Shown here: positions 1 through 7,790 of the stretch, in pieces | Position numbering within the stretch: the first letter of the stretch is position 1 | Layout of the letters: each line of letters opens with the position of its first letter | Assembly (NCBI GenBank): GCA_040223615.1 | Contig: JAVKFY010000062.1 | Location: forward strand, 1-10,835 | From: JAVKFY01 sp040223615 | GTDB taxonomy: Bacteria > Pseudomonadota > Alphaproteobacteria > GCA-2731375 | DNA: 10,835 nucleotides | Direction of reading: 5' to 3' | Made by a program: the position numbers and the translations under genes | Notes under the pieces: generated by a model | What the model saw: only the letters and a program-made list of their open reading frames with translations | Databases searched by the model: none | Told to the model about the DNA's origin: nothing

Positions 1-166
1 TGCCGAACGAATCCCGATACGGCGTCAGGGTGACACCTGGATCCGTGACCAGCAGGTCCGGCACGACAAGATCGGGCGCGCGGGTGTGATGGATATTCAG
101 CATCAGCATCATCGGCGTTGGCTGCGGACACTCGTAGATCAGCTCGAAGCCGACTTGCAGTTTCAT
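1..166 (-). CDS. Transglutaminase-like family protein, N-terminal part (runs off the left edge)
   Basis: The 55 visible codons start MKLQVGFELIYECPQPTPMM and continue through a segment with LMLNIHHTRAPDL and TDPGVTLTPYRDSFG. This matches from memory the N-terminal beta domain that precedes the catalytic domain in bacterial transglutaminase-like cysteine-protease-fold proteins. The Cys-His-Asp catalytic core would lie beyond the left edge, so activity cannot be judged. The ATG at 164-166 is preceded by AGGAAG with an 8-base spacer, a good ribosome site. The gene begins 27 bases after the groEL stop on the same strand and is probably the next gene of the hflK-hflC-groES-groEL operon. The family call rests on a short stretch; its role in a heat-shock operon is unknown. 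Confidence 0.7.
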   Translation of the reverse strand, partial: MKLQVGFELIYECPQPTPMMLMLNIHHTRAPDLVVPDLLVTDPGVTLTPYRDSFG

Positions 167-193
167 GCTGGTTTCTTCCTGAAATACGACGGG

Positions 194-1816
<1,623 letters not shown>

Positions 1817-1833
1817 TTCAGTTGTTCTCTTTT

Positions 1834-2151
1834 CTAAGCTGACTTGCGCGCCGCGCCGGCGGCGCGGGCGACGATGCCGAAGATGTCGGCCTCTTTCATG
1901 ATCACGATGTCCTGGCCATCGAGCTTGACCTCGGTGCCGGCCCACTTGCCGTATAGCACGCGGTCGCCGACCTCGACGTCGAGCGGGTGGATTCGGCCGT
2001 CCTCGGCGCGGGCACCCGGTCCGACGGCGATCACCTCGCCCTCGGTCGGCTTCTCGCGCGCCGCGTCGGGTATGTGGATGCCGCCGGCGGTCTTGCTTTC
2101 CGGCTCGATGCCGCGGATCAGGACGCGGTCGTGTAGCGGTCGGAACGTCAT
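1834..2151 (-). CDS. groES: Co-chaperonin GroES (Hsp10)
   Basis: GroES is the heptameric lid of the GroEL chamber. The protein is 105 aa, slightly longer than the usual 95-97, with an extra Ala/Arg-rich tail (ARAAGAARKSA). The opening FRPLHDRVLIRGIEPESKTAGG, the core VGDRVLYGKWAGTEVKLDG and the segment IVIMKEADIFGIV are standard. The mobile loop that docks onto GroEL (about residues 17-33) carries GGIHIPD, so the middle position of the hydrophobic tripeptide is His rather than Val, Ile or Leu. The ATG at 2151 is preceded by AAGGAAAC at good spacing. It starts 22 bases after hflC and ends 17 bases before groEL. I see no CIRCE inverted repeat in front of it, so it is probably transcribed from upstream of hflK. 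Confidence 0.95.
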   Translation of the reverse strand: MTFRPLHDRVLIRGIEPESKTAGGIHIPDAAREKPTEGEVIAVGPGARAEDGRIHPLDVEVGDRVLYGKWAGTEVKLDGQDIVIMKEADIFGIVARAAGAARKSA

Positions 2152-2173
2152 CGATTGTTTCCTTGAGTCGGGC

Positions 2174-3205
2174 TCAGTTGCTATTCACGCCGACGCGCGC
2201 TGTCGGGCCGCCGGGTAACGGCGGCGCCGGCAGTGCGTCGCCGGTCGGGCTCATGCCCTTGAGGAACTTGAATAGGTCGCTGTCGGTCGAGAGCACCAAG
2301 GTGGTGTTGTCGGCGATGATCGATCTGTAGGCCTGCATCGTCCGGGTGAACTCGTAGAAGGCCACCGCCGCCGCGTTCTGGTTATAGGCCGCGGCATATA
2401 TTTCGGTGGCCTTGGCGTCCGCCAGGCCGCGGATTTCCTCGACCTGGCGATAGGCTTCGGACTGAATTTTGTTCAGGTCGCGGACCCGGTTGCCACGGAT
2501 GCGGGCCGCCTCGCCGTTGCCCTCCGACAGGAAGCGCTCGGCAATCTGGCGCCGCTCGCTGATCATCCGGTCATAGATCTTCGGCCGTACACTTTCGTTG
2601 TAGTTGATCCGCTTGAAGCGGATGTCGAGCAGCTCGATCCCAAACACACGCACCTTCTCGGCGGCGGCGGCGAAGATCTCCTCCTCGACCAGCTTGCGGC
2701 CCTTCTGAATCGGTACCAGCAGGCCCATGTCGAGTTCCTTCTCCGCATCGGTGAGCAGCGCGTCGCGCAGTGGCACGCGGTCCTTGGTGGTGCGGATGAT
2801 CTCGATCAGCTCGTGCTTGGCGACGGCGTTGCGGGTCTCGGAGCCGAGAATATCGTCGAGCCGCGATTGCGCGCTGCGCTCGTCGCGCAACCGCAGGAAA
2901 TACTGTAGCGGCTCGACGATGCGCCAGCGCGCGAACAGGTCGACCGAGATATAGAGCTTGTCCTTGGTCGGCATGTCGGACGGGTTGCCGTCCCACTCCA
3001 GCACCCGCTTGTCGATCGGATTGACGTCCTGGACGAAGGGTAGCTTCAACTTCAGGCCGGCGGTGGTCACCGGCTCGCCGACCGGCTTGCCGAACTGGGT
3101 GACAATCACCTGCTCGACTTCGCTCACGGTGTAGATGGCGCTGTTGACGATGTAGACGCCGGCAACGGCGACGACCAGCAGGGCGAAGAGCGCAATCCGG
3201 TTCAT
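2174..3205 (-). CDS. hflC: FtsH protease modulator HflC (SPFH/prohibitin family)
   Basis: HflC pairs with HflK to form a large membrane-anchored periplasmic cage around the FtsH AAA protease and modulates degradation of membrane proteins. At 343 aa it is close to the usual 330-335. One membrane anchor lies at about residues 4-22 (IALFALLVVAVAGVYIV). The SPFH domain follows from IYTVSEVEQVIVTQFGKPVG, with LKLPFVQDV typical. Then comes a long charged helical region rich in Arg/Glu/Ala (SERRQIAERFLSEGNGEAARI onward). The C-terminal FYEFTRTMQAYRSI and STDSDLFKFLKG are HflC hallmarks, and the last 20 residues are Pro/Gly-rich. The ATG overlaps the hflK stop as ATGA, and GGGGTGA lies just before it, implying translational coupling. 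FtsH itself is not in this window. Confidence 0.94.
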   Translation of the reverse strand: MNRIALFALLVVAVAGVYIVNSAIYTVSEVEQVIVTQFGKPVGEPVTTAGLKLKLPFVQDVNPIDKRVLEWDGNPSDMPTKDKLYISVDLFARWRIVEPLQYFLRLRDERSAQSRLDDILGSETRNAVAKHELIEIIRTTKDRVPLRDALLTDAEKELDMGLLVPIQKGRKLVEEEIFAAAAEKVRVFGIELLDIRFKRINYNESVRPKIYDRMISERRQIAERFLSEGNGEAARIRGNRVRDLNKIQSEAYRQVEEIRGLADAKATEIYAAAYNQNAAAVAFYEFTRTMQAYRSIIADNTTLVLSTDSDLFKFLKGMSPTGDALPAPPLPGGPTARVGVNSN

Positions 3206-4260
3206 GGCTTCACCCCTGGCTTGGCGTCGAGGCTGAGCAGCGGCAGGATGCCGCGCATCTGGTCATCGACGACGATCTTGGAGCGGATGCCCGGCATCAC
3301 CTCCTGCAGCGTCTCGATGTAGATACGCCGCCGCGTCACCTCCGGCGCCTTGACGTACTCGGCGAGCAGGGCGTTGAAGCGGGCGGCGTCGCCCTCGGCT
3401 TCGTTGATGCGCTTGAGGCGATAGCCGTCGGCCTCGCGGATGCGCTGATCCTTCTCGCCCTCAGCCAGCGGGATCACCTTGTTGTAGTCGCGCCGCGCCT
3501 CGTTGATCAGCTTCTCTTTTTCCTGCTGCGCCTGGTTCACCTCGTTGAACGATTCCTGCACCGGGCCCGGCGGGTTGATGTTCTTCAGCTGCACCTGGTC
3601 GATGCTGATCCCCATCGCGTATTTGGTGGTCAGGGCCTGCATCTTGGCCAGCGCCTCGGTCTCGATCTCCTGCCGGCCGATGGTGATGACCTCGTCGACG
3701 GTACGGTCGCCGACCACCTCGCGCATCACCGACTCGGAGACATAGCGCAGCGTCTCGCTGGGCTCGCGGACTTCGAACAGGAACTTCACCGGGTCGGAGA
3801 TGCGGTACTGCACTACCCATTCGACCAGCGCCGCGTTGAGGTCGCCGGTGACCATCTCGGTCTCGCGCTTGCCGTCGCCGCGTGAACTCTGGAACGGGTC
3901 GTTGGCGCCCGGCGTGGTGAAGCCGAATTCCTGCTTGAGCTGGCGCTTGACCGGGACGATGGTGGCGACGTCGATGCCGAGCGGCAGCTTGAAGTGCAGG
4001 CCCGGTGGTACGTCGTGGTGGTATTTGCCGAAGCGCTGGACGACGGCGACCGAGTCGGAGGGCACCGTGTAGTAGGCGGTCCAGGCGCCGAACGCCACGA
4101 TGGCGAGCAGCGCGAGCACGATGATGCCCCGCGCGCCGCCACCTGGCAGCATCTGCCGGAAACGACCTTGTACGTGGCGTATCACGTCCTCCGCGCTGGG
4201 GCCGGCACCGCCCTGGGTGTCCCAGGGACCGCGGCCGCCATTGCTGTTGTCAGATGGCAT
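3202..4260 (-). CDS. hflK: FtsH protease modulator HflK (SPFH/prohibitin family)
   Basis: HflK is the partner of HflC in the HflKC complex. The 352-aa protein has a Gly/Asn-rich cytoplasmic start (GGRGPWDTQGGAG), one transmembrane segment at about 45-64 (GIIVLALLAIVAFGAWTAYY), and then an SPFH domain starting YTVPSDSVAVVQRFGKY. PPGLHFKLPLGIDV, WVVQYRISDPVKFLFEV and the ESVMREVVGDRTVDEV segment are family signatures. A charged coiled-coil region follows (VNQAQQEKEKLINEARRDYN through INEAEGDAARFNALLAEY), ending with RRRIYIETLQEVMPGI. It is shorter than E. coli HflK (419 aa), mainly at both tails. The ATG at 4260 has only a weak upstream purine run (GAAAGAC). It is followed by hflC with a 4-base overlap. 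Confidence 0.94.
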   Translation of the reverse strand: MPSDNSNGGRGPWDTQGGAGPSAEDVIRHVQGRFRQMLPGGGARGIIVLALLAIVAFGAWTAYYTVPSDSVAVVQRFGKYHHDVPPGLHFKLPLGIDVATIVPVKRQLKQEFGFTTPGANDPFQSSRGDGKRETEMVTGDLNAALVEWVVQYRISDPVKFLFEVREPSETLRYVSESVMREVVGDRTVDEVITIGRQEIETEALAKMQALTTKYAMGISIDQVQLKNINPPGPVQESFNEVNQAQQEKEKLINEARRDYNKVIPLAEGEKDQRIREADGYRLKRINEAEGDAARFNALLAEYVKAPEVTRRRIYIETLQEVMPGIRSKIVVDDQMRGILPLLSLDAKPGVKP

Positions 4261-4292
4261 GGCGTTGTCTTTCGGTCAGGTGGCGCGGATCG

Positions 4293-4310
4293 CGTGCCGC
4301 GCCAGGCACG
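4293..4310 (-). promoter_or_regulatory. Hairpin in the hflK leader
   Basis: CGTGCC and GGCACG form a perfect 6-bp stem with a 6-base loop in the 99-base gap between the 98-aa gene and hflK, about 33 bases before the hflK start. It has no T-run, so it is not a standard terminator. It could be an RNA structure tuning hflK translation or transcript processing. Chance is also possible in such GC-rich sequence. Confidence 0.3.
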
Positions 4311-4359
4311 TCGCCGGAAGTCCGGTTGTGCGATGAGGGGCGTTCAAGCACCCCGTCGA

Positions 4360-4656
4360 CTAGGTGTCGCGCGCCCGCGTGTCTTGTGCCGGGTCGACCG
4401 TCGCACGGTCGCGACGCAGCGCCGCATCGAGTTCGTCGCCATCGATCGGGACGATCCGGGTAATGCCGGGCTGCCCTGGCAGGTTGCGCAGGTGAATCTG
4501 CGTCAGCGTACGGCGGTAGGCCGCGAATGACAGATTTTCCAGCCGTTCTTCATCGGTATCGACATCGTAGCTGCCCGCGGGCAAGGCACTGCCGATCCCC
4601 TTCAGCGTGAAGGCGTAGCTGAACCGTACGGTCTTGCGCGTCGTACGTGTGGTCAT
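4360..4656 (-). CDS. Conserved-looking 98-aa protein of unknown function at the head of the hflK operon
   Basis: The protein has no signal peptide and no membrane segment. Its N-terminal two thirds look like a compact beta-rich domain: KTVRFSYAFTLKGIGSALPA, then GSYDVDTDEERLENLSF and AAYRRTLTQIHL. From memory this resembles short hypothetical proteins common in rhizobial genomes that share an F-TL-G-----PAG-Y-V-TDEE-LE-LSF-AYRR pattern, but I know no assigned function. The last third is charged and probably disordered, ending DPAQDTRARDT. A GTG lies directly before the chosen ATG, and either could serve; a CGAG element sits about 8 bases upstream. It begins 21 bases after the stop of the small Lys/Ala/Pro-rich gene and ends 99 bases before hflK, so it is probably co-transcribed with the chaperone genes. 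Confidence 0.7.
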   Translation of the reverse strand: MTTRTTRKTVRFSYAFTLKGIGSALPAGSYDVDTDEERLENLSFAAYRRTLTQIHLRNLPGQPGITRIVPIDGDELDAALRRDRATVDPAQDTRARDT

Positions 4657-4677
4657 CACGGCAGCTCGTGTGCTCCG

Positions 4678-4812
4678 CTACGGCTTCGGTGCCGGTTTCG
4701 CAGCGGCGTTCTCAGGCTTCTTCGCCGGCGCGGCGGCGGGCGACTTCGCCTTGTCGGCGGACTGATCCTTGTTGATCGCGGTCTCGGCCTTGGAGAGGTC
4801 CTTGAACGACAT
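4678..4812 (-). CDS. Small Lys/Ala/Pro-rich protein, 44 aa, unknown function
   Basis: The predicted peptide starts MSFKDLSKAETAINKD and then becomes a low-complexity, basic, probably disordered tail rich in Lys, Ala and Pro (KSPAAAPAKKPENAAAKPAP). I chose the ATG at 4812 because GGTGA lies just upstream and MSFKDL looks like a natural start. ATGs at 4824 and 4860 are in frame but lack a visible ribosome site, and extension further 5' would run into the AT-rich presumed promoter. It is the first gene before the 98-aa gene and hflK. Such tails can bind nucleic acid or acidic partners, but nothing here proves a role. A non-coding leader is the alternative. Confidence 0.5.
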   Translation of the reverse strand: MSFKDLSKAETAINKDQSADKAKSPAAAPAKKPENAAAKPAPKP

Positions 4813-4860
4813 CTGGGTCACCATGATTACTGTCACGCCGGAATGGCGTACCGTATACAT

Positions 4861-4945
4861 GGCGATGATAGTAGTAAAAAACAAATAAAAAATTTGCGCT
4901 ATATTAATCAACAACACCCATTATATTTGAAGTAATCAAGAGATA
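4861..4945 (-). promoter_or_regulatory. AT-rich presumed promoter region of the hflK-groESL operon
   Basis: About 85 bases of strikingly AT-rich sequence interrupt an otherwise GC-rich window directly upstream of the operon. On the minus strand a perfect TATAAT lies at 4920-4925, but I find no good -35 box 16-18 bases before it. A second, weaker possibility is TTGATT at 4904-4909 with TTATTT 17 bases later. I do not see a convincing heat-shock sigma (CTTG/CCCCAT type) pair or a CIRCE element. The position and composition support a promoter; the exact boxes are uncertain. Confidence 0.35.
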
Positions 4946-4967
4946 TGCCACTGTCTATTTTCCTCAA

Positions 4968-5393
4968 CTACAGTATAATTCTGACATCCGGAAGACTAGA
5001 TATCGCGGGGATGCTGTTCAATCCTGTGCCATTTGATCGCAGCCTACGATCAATGTTTGGCGCCCGAGCGATACGGCCTCGCTTCGTTCGCGCCGACCGC
5101 TGCTGTAGCCAGGCTCCCCGACGCTGCCACGCCCGGTTTTCCTGGCCGGCAAAGGCAGCGAGCATTTCCCGGACCATCGAGCGCTCCGGTACGCAGTCGC
5201 CTTCCGCGATGCGGTCATGAACAGGACTGAGAAAGTCGCAGGCCGCTTCCCCTCGGCCGGTCAATGTCCAGGGGCGGGCGAGGTCGGCGGCGGCGCGCAG
5301 TTCCCACAACTTGCTGCCCTGTTCGGGCGCGACCTCGAGCGACGTTGTCTGGCAGCATTCACCACCGGTAACGTCGCCGAGATTCCGCTTCGG
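4968..5393 (-). pseudogene. C-terminal remnant of a TPR/ATPase (adenylate-cyclase-like) regulator
   Basis: Reading down from 5393, the frame gives NLGDVTGGECCQTTSLEVAP, then EQGSKLWELRAAADLARPW, followed by GEAACDFLSPVHDRIAEG and SMVREMLAAFAG. This closely follows the final TPR and tail of the large predicted-ATPase proteins that carry an N-terminal cyclase or LuxR-type domain (pattern AEACF--AL-VAR-QG-K-WELRAA-SLARLW...LL-PVY-WF-EG). A TGA at 5394-5396 interrupts the frame, and no continuation of the protein is recognisable upstream. Recognisable similarity ends near 5145, and the frame then runs on to 4968 without family-like sequence. A protein of this family is normally several hundred residues longer, so this is a decayed fragment. 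The call is by pattern memory. Confidence 0.5.
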
Positions 5394-5685
5394 TCATGTC
5401 CTGCCTGTCAGCACGTTCTGATGCAACGGCCGGAATGACCCCAAGACCGGACGCATGCCCGCGAGAATCGGACATTGCCCCTATCGCTGGTCGTCTTCGC
5501 ACGAACTGGTACGCCTGAACGTGTCGCGCTTGCTGGCAGGCTCACGACTTTGAGCCGAGCCTGCCAGCAAACGGCTTGCGGTTTGCAGAATGTTTTCAAA
5601 TGGACGTTCTCACCAACCGTACTAGCAATGTTCGCCGCGCTGGCGAATGTCTAATATACTGAATTTGTTAAGTGAATTGGCGGTG
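5394..5685. other. Non-coding stretch without a supportable gene
   Basis: No reading frame here looks like a protein. A short minus-strand frame at 5408-5599 has no recognisable features. The one clear structure is the long inverted repeat at 5530-5570. Composition becomes more AT-rich near 5575-5680. Confidence 0.5.
5530..5570. repeat. Perfect 14-bp inverted repeat
   Basis: TTGCTGGCAGGCTC (5530-5543) is matched by its exact reverse complement GAGCCTGCCAGCAA (5557-5570) across a 13-base spacer. The spacer ends in GAGCC, giving an alternative shorter stem against GGCTC. Neither flank carries a T-run, so it is a poor candidate for an intrinsic terminator. It could be a recombinase or regulator site, or a REP-like element. 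Confidence 0.75.
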
Positions 5686-5888
5686 CAGGGAGTCCGGAGC
5701 GAACCGGTCTCTGGTCGATTTGCCTGATTATCAGGGAGAATACAGGGAAATCCCGCGTATCGGGCCGCGCCGGACCGAAGGAAGCGGAGAATTCTCTAAT
5801 CGATTCTGGGGGTTAAGTGCGAATTCCCTATGGCAGCTAGCAGGGAATTTTCCCGATCGAACAGGGTGTGGTTTGGCGAGATCAGGGA
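5686..5888 (+). repeat. CAGGGA short-repeat cluster with 11- and 21-bp spacing
   Basis: CAGGGA occurs at 5686, 5732, 5743, 5841 and 5883, and CAGGGT at 5862. The last three are exactly 21 bases apart (5841, 5862, 5883), and the 5732/5743 pair is 11 apart, so these copies sit on nearly the same helix face. Outside the core hexamer the units differ. Iterated CAGGGAAT-like units occur, from memory, in non-coding stretches of many rhizobial genomes near integration sites. They could be binding sites, or a relic of a 7-codon coding repeat. Confidence 0.5.
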
Positions 5889-5969
5889 TTGTTCGGCAAC
5901 TCAGAGAAAGTCGAGTGCGCTTCTCGCGGGCAACATATCGCGCTTGGGCAGATCCACGGCCAACGCAGT

Positions 5970-6007
5970 TGGTTGCGGGGACAGGATTCGGATTTTGCGA
6001 CCTTCGC
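5970..6007 (-). pseudogene. tRNA-like 3' half (possible old attachment site)
   Basis: On the minus strand the sequence reads GAAGGTCGCAAAATCCGAAT and ends TCCTGTCCCCGCAACCA. This resembles the 3' half of a methionine-type tRNA: end of the anticodon arm, variable loop GGTCG, a T-arm with altered bases, acceptor strand CCCCGCA, and CCA at 5970-5972. The matching 5' acceptor strand (TGCGGGG) and D-arm are absent upstream, so it is not a working tRNA. Integrative elements often duplicate exactly such a 3' half when they insert into a tRNA gene. The T-arm changes make this tentative. Confidence 0.35.
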
Positions 6008-6233
6008 AGTGTGAAACCCAATCGCCTTCGCTACGGCATTGAAAAGGCTGATGTATTCGAACGGTCATAGACCTGTGCGCCGGACGCGCGGTATCACCGC
6101 ACCGGTGACATCGATCGAGACCCACGGCATGCTTTGCCCAATCTCACGCGATCCAGCATTCGGCCCACCAAGGGAAACACAAGAAAACCCCAGCCTCAGG
6201 CTATTCTGTTTCCTTACTCACATTAGATTTGGC
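6008..6233. other. Non-coding stretch downstream of the permease gene
   Basis: No supportable gene is present. On the minus strand, just past the permease stop, AGCCTGAGGCT followed by GGGGTTTTC at about 6189-6213 could be a weak terminator, but the stem is only 4 bp around a 3-base loop. I see no other structure. Confidence 0.4.
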
Positions 6234-7586
6234 TTAGTGACTGTGGTCGGTTTGAGGCGCCAGCCAGCGCGACAGGTACACCCGCTCGAAGACGAAGACC
6301 GCAGTGATAGCGATGGCAGCGTACAACACGATGGCCGGATCGCTTCTGAGCTTCATCGTCGTAAAGGCCACCAGAACCGCGGCATCGAAAGCGAGCGCCA
6401 TCAGGAGCACCGGCGCGGCCGCCCCAATCTCCTTGCGCCGGGAGCGAAAGACTCCCCAATGCACCACCATATCCATGACAAGGTAGAAGAAGGCCCCCAG
6501 CGAAGCGATCCGGCCGAGGTCGAAGAACACCGCCAAGGTCGAGGCGACAACCACCGTGTAAACGAGCGTGTGACGCTGGATTGGCCCGGACATGCCGAAA
6601 TGGCTGTGCGGGATCATTTTCATATCCGTGAGCATCGCCAGCATCCGCGACACCGCGAAGACGCTTGCCAACACGCCCGAAGCAGTGGCTACAGCGGCCA
6701 GGAGAACGGTCAGGTAGAAGCCAACCCGGCCGAGTGCAGGTTCGGCCGCTTCCGCCAGCGAATAGTCGCGTGCGGCGACAATCTGGTCGATGGTCAGGCT
6801 CGAACCCACGCCGAAGGCGACGAGCAGGTAGACCAAGACGCAAAGTGCGATGGAAATCATGATCGCCCGACCGACGTTACGATGTGGATTGGTGATCTCG
6901 GCGCCGCTGTTCGTAATTGTGGTGAAGCCTTTGAACGCAAGGATCGCGAGCGCCACCGAGGCGATGAATCCGGTCAAGCTGTAGGCCTGATCTGTCACTG
7001 AGGCAGCGGCGAACTCAAAGCCGCTCGACCAGAGCGCCGCGATACCGAATAGCGCGATGCCGCCAATCTTCATCGCCGCCATCACCAGCGAGAAAAGTCC
7101 GACCGAACGGTTTCCCGCGATGTTGATGAGAAAGGCGAAGATAATTACAGCCACGGCAAGAGCCGGTACCAGCGGCCCGCCCGCGATATCGAAGGGTCGC
7201 AGAACGTAGGTGGCGAAAGTCCGCGCCACAAGGCTCTCGGCGATGACCATGCTGAGGGCCATCAGAAGCGCCGCGCCGGCGGCGACCGCTCCGGGGCCGT
7301 AGCATTTCTGCAGAATCATTGCGATCCCGCCCGACGACGGCCAGGTATTCGACATCCGGATGTAGCTGTAGGCGCTGAACCCGGTAACAATCGCGCCTGC
7401 TATGAAGGCCAGCGGAAAGAGCGGCCCAGCAAGCTGCGCAATCTGGCCAGTCAACGCGAAAATGCCTGCCCCGATCATCACACCAGTACCCATCGCGACC
7501 GCACCGCCAAGCGTAATGGACCCTTCCTTGTAGTCGCTGCCCTTGTGGTCGTGGTGCATACCGTCCTGCCTTGTAAGTTTCGTCAT
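6234..7586 (-). CDS. APC-superfamily amino acid permease
   Basis: The 450-aa protein is very hydrophobic, with about 12 membrane helices, consistent with a cytoplasmic-membrane amino-acid or polyamine transporter. The N-terminal block GGAVAMGTGVMIGAGIFALT is the broken first helix of the APC fold, where the unwound G-x-G segment contacts substrate. FSAYSYIRMSNTWPSSGG and LAFKGFTTITNSGAEITNPH, the latter in the middle of the protein, are also typical. The N-terminus is His/Asp/Lys-rich (MHHDHKGSDYKEG) and the C-terminus ends DHSH. The ATG at 7586 is preceded by GGAGG with a 6-base gap; a second ATG at 7559 is possible. It lies 204 bases downstream of the TVP38-like gene on the same strand, so joint transcription is possible but not shown. 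The substrate cannot be named. Confidence 0.85.
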   Translation of the reverse strand: MTKLTRQDGMHHDHKGSDYKEGSITLGGAVAMGTGVMIGAGIFALTGQIAQLAGPLFPLAFIAGAIVTGFSAYSYIRMSNTWPSSGGIAMILQKCYGPGAVAAGAALLMALSMVIAESLVARTFATYVLRPFDIAGGPLVPALAVAVIIFAFLINIAGNRSVGLFSLVMAAMKIGGIALFGIAALWSSGFEFAAASVTDQAYSLTGFIASVALAILAFKGFTTITNSGAEITNPHRNVGRAIMISIALCVLVYLLVAFGVGSSLTIDQIVAARDYSLAEAAEPALGRVGFYLTVLLAAVATASGVLASVFAVSRMLAMLTDMKMIPHSHFGMSGPIQRHTLVYTVVVASTLAVFFDLGRIASLGAFFYLVMDMVVHWGVFRSRRKEIGAAAPVLLMALAFDAAVLVAFTTMKLRSDPAIVLYAAIAITAVFVFERVYLSRWLAPQTDHSH

Positions 7587-7790
7587 CTAGCGCCTCCAGT
7601 CTTACCCGCCGCAACCGCGCGACAACTCGCCCCGAGTGCGCCCGTAGTCGGAAGGCGCTCGCTACGATCGCTCGAGAAAAACTCGAACCATGATAAGTTT
7701 CCTTCCAACTCCATCGGCCAGCTCAAATCGCAATTTGGTCCGGCTAAGAATACCGTATTGGCTTAATCAAATACGAAACTTCTCTAACTA
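7587..7790 (-). promoter_or_regulatory. Gap upstream of the permease gene
   Basis: This 204-base gap holds the permease ribosome site (GGAGG at about 7593-7597) and probably a promoter, but I cannot point to convincing -35 and -10 boxes. TCGAG-AAAAA-CTCGA at about 7670-7684 is a short inverted repeat that could be an operator or chance. Confidence 0.25.

Noticed and set aside
2152..2173. A CIRCE (HrcA) element before groES
   Set aside because: The 22-base gap is too short for the full inverted repeat, and no TTAGCACTC or GAGTGCTAA is present there or upstream of the operon.
5672..6070. A plus-strand frame through the CAGGGA repeats and the tRNA-like fragment
   Set aside because: The translation shows no protein family pattern, and its sequence is better explained by the DNA repeats and the reversed tRNA-like block. 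Similar frames are frequently over-called in rhizobial genomes.
6189..6213. An intrinsic terminator after the permease gene
   Set aside because: The stem is only 4 bp around 3 bases and the T-run is four long; too weak to call.
6039..7001. A 320-codon plus-strand frame
   Set aside because: It is mostly antisense to the APC permease, whose membrane-protein pattern and ribosome site are convincing. The antisense product is His/Arg/Asp-rich without features.
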